A DNA stretch of 17,092 bases from assembly GCA_030837825.1 (NCBI GenBank), contig JAUQYB010000020.1:1-17092 (forward strand), given 5' to 3'. A model generated the notes under the pieces. It was not told the DNA's origin and ran no database searches. It saw only the letters and a program-made list of their open reading frames with translations. Both the position numbers and the translations under genes were made by a program. The first letter of the stretch is position 1, and each line of letters opens with the position of its first letter. This document shows, one piece after another, positions 14,918 through 17,092 of the stretch. Source of the stretch: Albidovulum sp. (GTDB taxonomy: Bacteria; Pseudomonadota; Alphaproteobacteria; Rhodobacterales; Rhodobacteraceae).

Positions 14918-16947
14918 GACCGCTCCTGCCCTTCGCGCTTGCGGCGGGGCTCTTCGCGGCCGGTCTCTCGCGCGACGCGGCCGACCTCTGGATCGACCGG
15001 ACCGCCCTGCCGCCCCTGACGGTGGCGACGGGGGTGGAGGTGACGGCGCGCGACGGCACGCTCCTGCGTGCGTTCACCGTGGCCGACGGGCGCTGGCGGC
15101 TGGAGCCGGGCGCGGTCGATCCGGGCTTTCTCGCCATGCTCGTCGCCTACGAGGACAAGCGCTTCTACCGCCACGGCGGGGTGGACTCGATCGCGCTTCT
15201 GCGTGCTGCGGGCCAGGCGGCGGCTGCGGGCCGCGTCGTCTCGGGGGGCTCGACGCTGACGATGCAGGTCGCGCGGCTCATCGAAGGCAGCGGCACCGGG
15301 CGGCTTGCAGGCAAGCTCCGCCAGATCCGGGTGGCACTGGCGCTGGAACGGCGGCTGACGAAGGACCAGATTCTCGGCCTTTATCTGCGCCTTGCCCCCT
15401 ACGGCGGCAACCTGGAGGGCATCCGTGCGGCGACGCTGGCCTGGTTCGGCAAGGAGCCGCGCCGCCTCACGCCTGCCGAAAGCGCGCTTCTCGTGGCGCT
15501 GCCGCAGTCGCCCGAAACCCGCCGCCCCGACCGCGCGCCGGCGGCGGCGGCAGCGGCCCGCGCCCGCGTTCTTGCACGGCTTGCCGACGAAGGGACGCTC
15601 GACACCGACCGCGCCCGGGCGGCGCTGTCCGAACCCGTGCCCGCCGCGCGCCGCGCCTTCCCCGCGCTCGCCCCCCATCTCGCCGAGCGGCTCCGCCGAG
15701 AAACGCCGACCGCCGGGCACATCGCCACCACGATCGACCCCGCGCTGCAGAGAAGCCTCGAGGCGCTGGCCGCCCGCGCCGCGCGCACCTCTCCGGCGCG
15801 CGCCTCGCTCGCCCTGCTCGTGGCCGACCACCGGACCGGCGAGATCCTCGCCTCGGTCGGCTCGCCCGACTGGACCGATCCCGAGCGCGGCGGCTTCATC
15901 GACATGACCCGCGCGCTGCGCTCGCCCGGCTCGACGCTGAAGCCCTTCGTCTACGCGCTGGCCTTCGACGAGGGGCTCGCCCACCCGGAAACGCTGATCG
16001 AGGACCGGCCGGTGGCCTTCGGCAGCTATGCGCCGCAGAACTTCGACCGCAGCTTCCGGGGCACGATCACCGTGCGCGAGGCGCTGCAACTGTCGCTGAA
16101 CATCCCGGTCGTCAGCCTGACCGAGGCGATTGGCCCCGCGCGCCTCCTCTCCACCCTGCGCAAGGCCGGGGCCGATCCCGTCCTGCCCGGGGGCGAGCCC
16201 GGCCTCGCCGTCGCCCTCGGCGGCCTCGGCCTCACGCTCGAAGACCTCGTCTCGGCCTATGCGGCGCTGGCCCGGCTCGGAAGGCCGGTCCGCCTCACCA
16301 CGGCACCGGGCGCGCCACAGCCCGACACCGCACCGCTCTTCTCGCCCGAGGCCGCCTGGCTTGTCGCCGACATCCTCGCCGGCCTGCCGCCGCCCGCCAA
16401 CGCCCCCGCGCACCGGATCGCCTACAAGACCGGCACCAGCTACGGACACCGCGACGCCTGGGCGGTGGGCTTCGACGGCGCCCATGTCGCCGGCGTCTGG
16501 ATGGGGCGGCCCGATGGCGCCTCGCTGCCCGGCGCCTTCGGCGGCGCGCTGGCGGCACCGGTGCTCTTCGACGCCTTCGCCCGCATCGTCCCGACCCCCG
16601 TGGCCCTGCCACCGCCGCCGCCCGCAACGCTGATCCTGCCGAATGCCCGGCTGCCGCAGCCGCTGCAACGCTTCCGGCCCCGGGGCGAAACCCTCGTCGC
16701 GGCGGGGGAAGGACCGGAGATCGCCTTCCCGCCGGACGGGGCAGAGATCGAACCCGGGCCCTCGCTCGCGCTCAAGGTCCGCGGCGGCACGCCGCCCTTC
16801 ACCTGGCTCGCCAACGGCGCGCCGGTGGTGCTCGCCGGCCGCGCCCGCGAAACCGCACTGCCGGCGCCGGGGCCCGGCCACCTGACGCTTTCGGTCATCG
16901 ACGCCCGCGGACTCAGTGCCCGCGCCGAAGTGCGGTTGCGCCCCTAG
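14914..16947 (+). CDS. pbpC: Penicillin-binding protein 1C (bifunctional murein synthase)
   Basis: This 677-residue class A PBP polymerises and cross-links peptidoglycan on the outer face of the inner membrane. A short hydrophobic anchor (3-18) precedes the GT51 glycosyltransferase domain with catalytic Glu80 in AYEDKRFYRHGGVD (79-91) and GGSTLTMQVAR (111-121). The transpeptidase domain has the SxxK motif S340-T-L-K343 (SPGSTLKPF), SxN S394-L-N396 and KTGTS (505-509), so both activities look intact. A C-terminal beta domain (about 595-677, BiPBP_C type) contains FPPDGAEIEPG and GTPPFTWLANG, diagnostic for PBP1C. The frame runs open from far upstream, but the start is set at the GTG at 14914 because it overlaps the A2M TGA by four bases and the anchor begins there. 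E. coli PbpC has 770 residues, so this is a somewhat compact member. Coupling to A2M fits the proposed repair of murein after an envelope breach. Confidence 0.95.
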   Translation: MRPLLPFALAAGLFAAGLSRDAADLWIDRTALPPLTVATGVEVTARDGTLLRAFTVADGRWRLEPGAVDPGFLAMLVAYEDKRFYRHGGVDSIALLRAAGQAAAAGRVVSGGSTLTMQVARLIEGSGTGRLAGKLRQIRVALALERRLTKDQILGLYLRLAPYGGNLEGIRAATLAWFGKEPRRLTPAESALLVALPQSPETRRPDRAPAAAAAARARVLARLADEGTLDTDRARAALSEPVPAARRAFPALAPHLAERLRRETPTAGHIATTIDPALQRSLEALAARAARTSPARASLALLVADHRTGEILASVGSPDWTDPERGGFIDMTRALRSPGSTLKPFVYALAFDEGLAHPETLIEDRPVAFGSYAPQNFDRSFRGTITVREALQLSLNIPVVSLTEAIGPARLLSTLRKAGADPVLPGGEPGLAVALGGLGLTLEDLVSAYAALARLGRPVRLTTAPGAPQPDTAPLFSPEAAWLVADILAGLPPPANAPAHRIAYKTGTSYGHRDAWAVGFDGAHVAGVWMGRPDGASLPGAFGGALAAPVLFDAFARIVPTPVALPPPPPATLILPNARLPQPLQRFRPRGETLVAAGEGPEIAFPPDGAEIEPGPSLALKVRGGTPPFTWLANGAPVVLAGRARETALPAPGPGHLTLSVIDARGLSARAEVRLRP

Positions 16948-16971
16948 AGGTCTTCCCCCGGCGGCGTCTTC

Positions 16972-17058
16972 GTTGCCTAAATACCCCCGCCGGAGGCAGG
17001 CCGCGCGCCGGCGCGGCCCCGGCGACGGGGGCTCGATGCCCCCGAGACGGCGCCCGTC
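16972..17058. repeat. Hairpin-rich 3' intergenic element, probably a dispersed Rhodobacterales repeat
   Basis: The 122 bases between the pbpC stop and the putative convergent stop contain three adjacent hairpins: GGCCGCGC-GCCG-GCGCGGCC (16999-17018, a perfect eight-base-pair stem), CGGGGGC-TCGAT-GCCCCCG (17026-17044) and GACGG-CGC-CCGTC (17046-17058). Just before them is GTTGCCTAAATACCCCCG; read on the minus strand this is GGCGGGGGTATTTAGGCAAC, a motif I recall from the 3' flanks of many genes in Rhodobacter and Paracoccus genomes. Only this one copy is in the window, so its repetitive nature is from memory. It may act as a bidirectional terminator or mRNA 3'-end stabiliser, although there is no U-tract. 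Confidence 0.5.
16999..17018. terminator. Strong GC hairpin, possible terminator or 3'-end structure for pbpC
   Basis: An eight-base-pair all-G/C stem with a GCCG loop lies 51 bases after the pbpC stop codon. It is the strongest hairpin I noticed at a gene end in this window. Without a following T-run on either strand it is not a canonical intrinsic terminator; it could stop RNA decay or work with Rho. Confidence 0.4.
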
Positions 17059-17069
17059 ACACTGCCCCG

Positions 17070-17092
17070 TCAGACCCGCTCGAGCGCGAGCG
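17070..17092 (-). CDS. Possible 3' end of a convergent leftward gene (partial)
   Basis: On the minus strand the edge sequence reads in frame ...Leu-Ala-Leu-Glu-Arg-Val-stop, with TGA at 17072-17070. This looks like an amphipathic C-terminal helix ending, and the hairpin element would then sit between two convergent genes, its usual place. Only seven codons are inside the window, so the product cannot be named and the call rests on plausibility. Confidence 0.3.

Noticed and set aside
13741..16947. A single large protein running through the end of A2M into pbpC
   Set aside because: The first 391 codons are an out-of-frame shadow of the A2M thioester region; recognisable PBP1C sequence begins only at the GTG at 14914.

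Overview
The window looks like an ordinary chromosomal stretch of a GC-rich alphaproteobacterium, most likely from the Rhodobacterales (Paracoccaceae). The evidence is codon usage that is heavily G/C in third positions, protein types typical of that group (a YggT-family protein, a UMF1-type MFS carrier, a PAN-domain alpha-2-macroglobulin paired with PBP1C), and a 3'-end intergenic element at the right edge that resembles elements I remember as common in that family. I see no tRNA, rRNA, CRISPR array, insertion sequence, integrase or phage gene. This assignment is from reading alone, without any database search.

Layout, left to right. Positions 1-25 probably hold the very start of a leftward gene behind a Shine-Dalgarno tract complementary to the entire 3' tail of 16S rRNA. 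Then, all leftward: a VUT/YhhQ-type queuosine-precursor transporter (79-702); a tightly coupled cluster read in the order UMF1-family MFS transporter (2554-3918), MepA-type murein endopeptidase (1670-2557) and phytase-like esterase family protein (807-1697), with overlaps at both junctions; and a hot-dog thioesterase (4033-4563). Diverging from it is a rightward pair: a YggT-family membrane protein (4702-4995) and a RecQ helicase with two HRDC domains (5055-7097). Convergent with recQ is a soluble hybrid histidine kinase with PAS and two receiver domains (7108-9324). Divergent from the kinase is a two-gene operon: a 1815-residue periplasmic alpha-2-macroglobulin (9470-14917) overlapping pbpC (14914-16947). 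The window ends in a hairpin-rich intergenic element and possibly the last codons of a convergent leftward gene.

Functional themes. Two of the three operons concern the cell envelope. The A2M-PBP1C pair is the well-known bacterial arrangement proposed to trap foreign proteases in the periplasm and repair breached murein; here the A2M is fused to an N-terminal PAN/apple module and an alpha-helical region and is not a lipoprotein. The MFS-MepA-esterase operon couples a murein hydrolase to a carrier of unknown substrate, which invites the guess of a link to murein turnover. RecQ and the hybrid kinase belong to DNA repair and signalling and have no evident link to their neighbours.

I do not see a clearly new multi-gene system. 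The points most worth checking are the full-length 16S-complementary Shine-Dalgarno tract with helically phased CCACA half-sites upstream of the left-edge gene, the multi-hairpin element at the right edge, the PAN-helical-A2M fusion with intact thioester, and the translationally coupled MFS-MepA pair.
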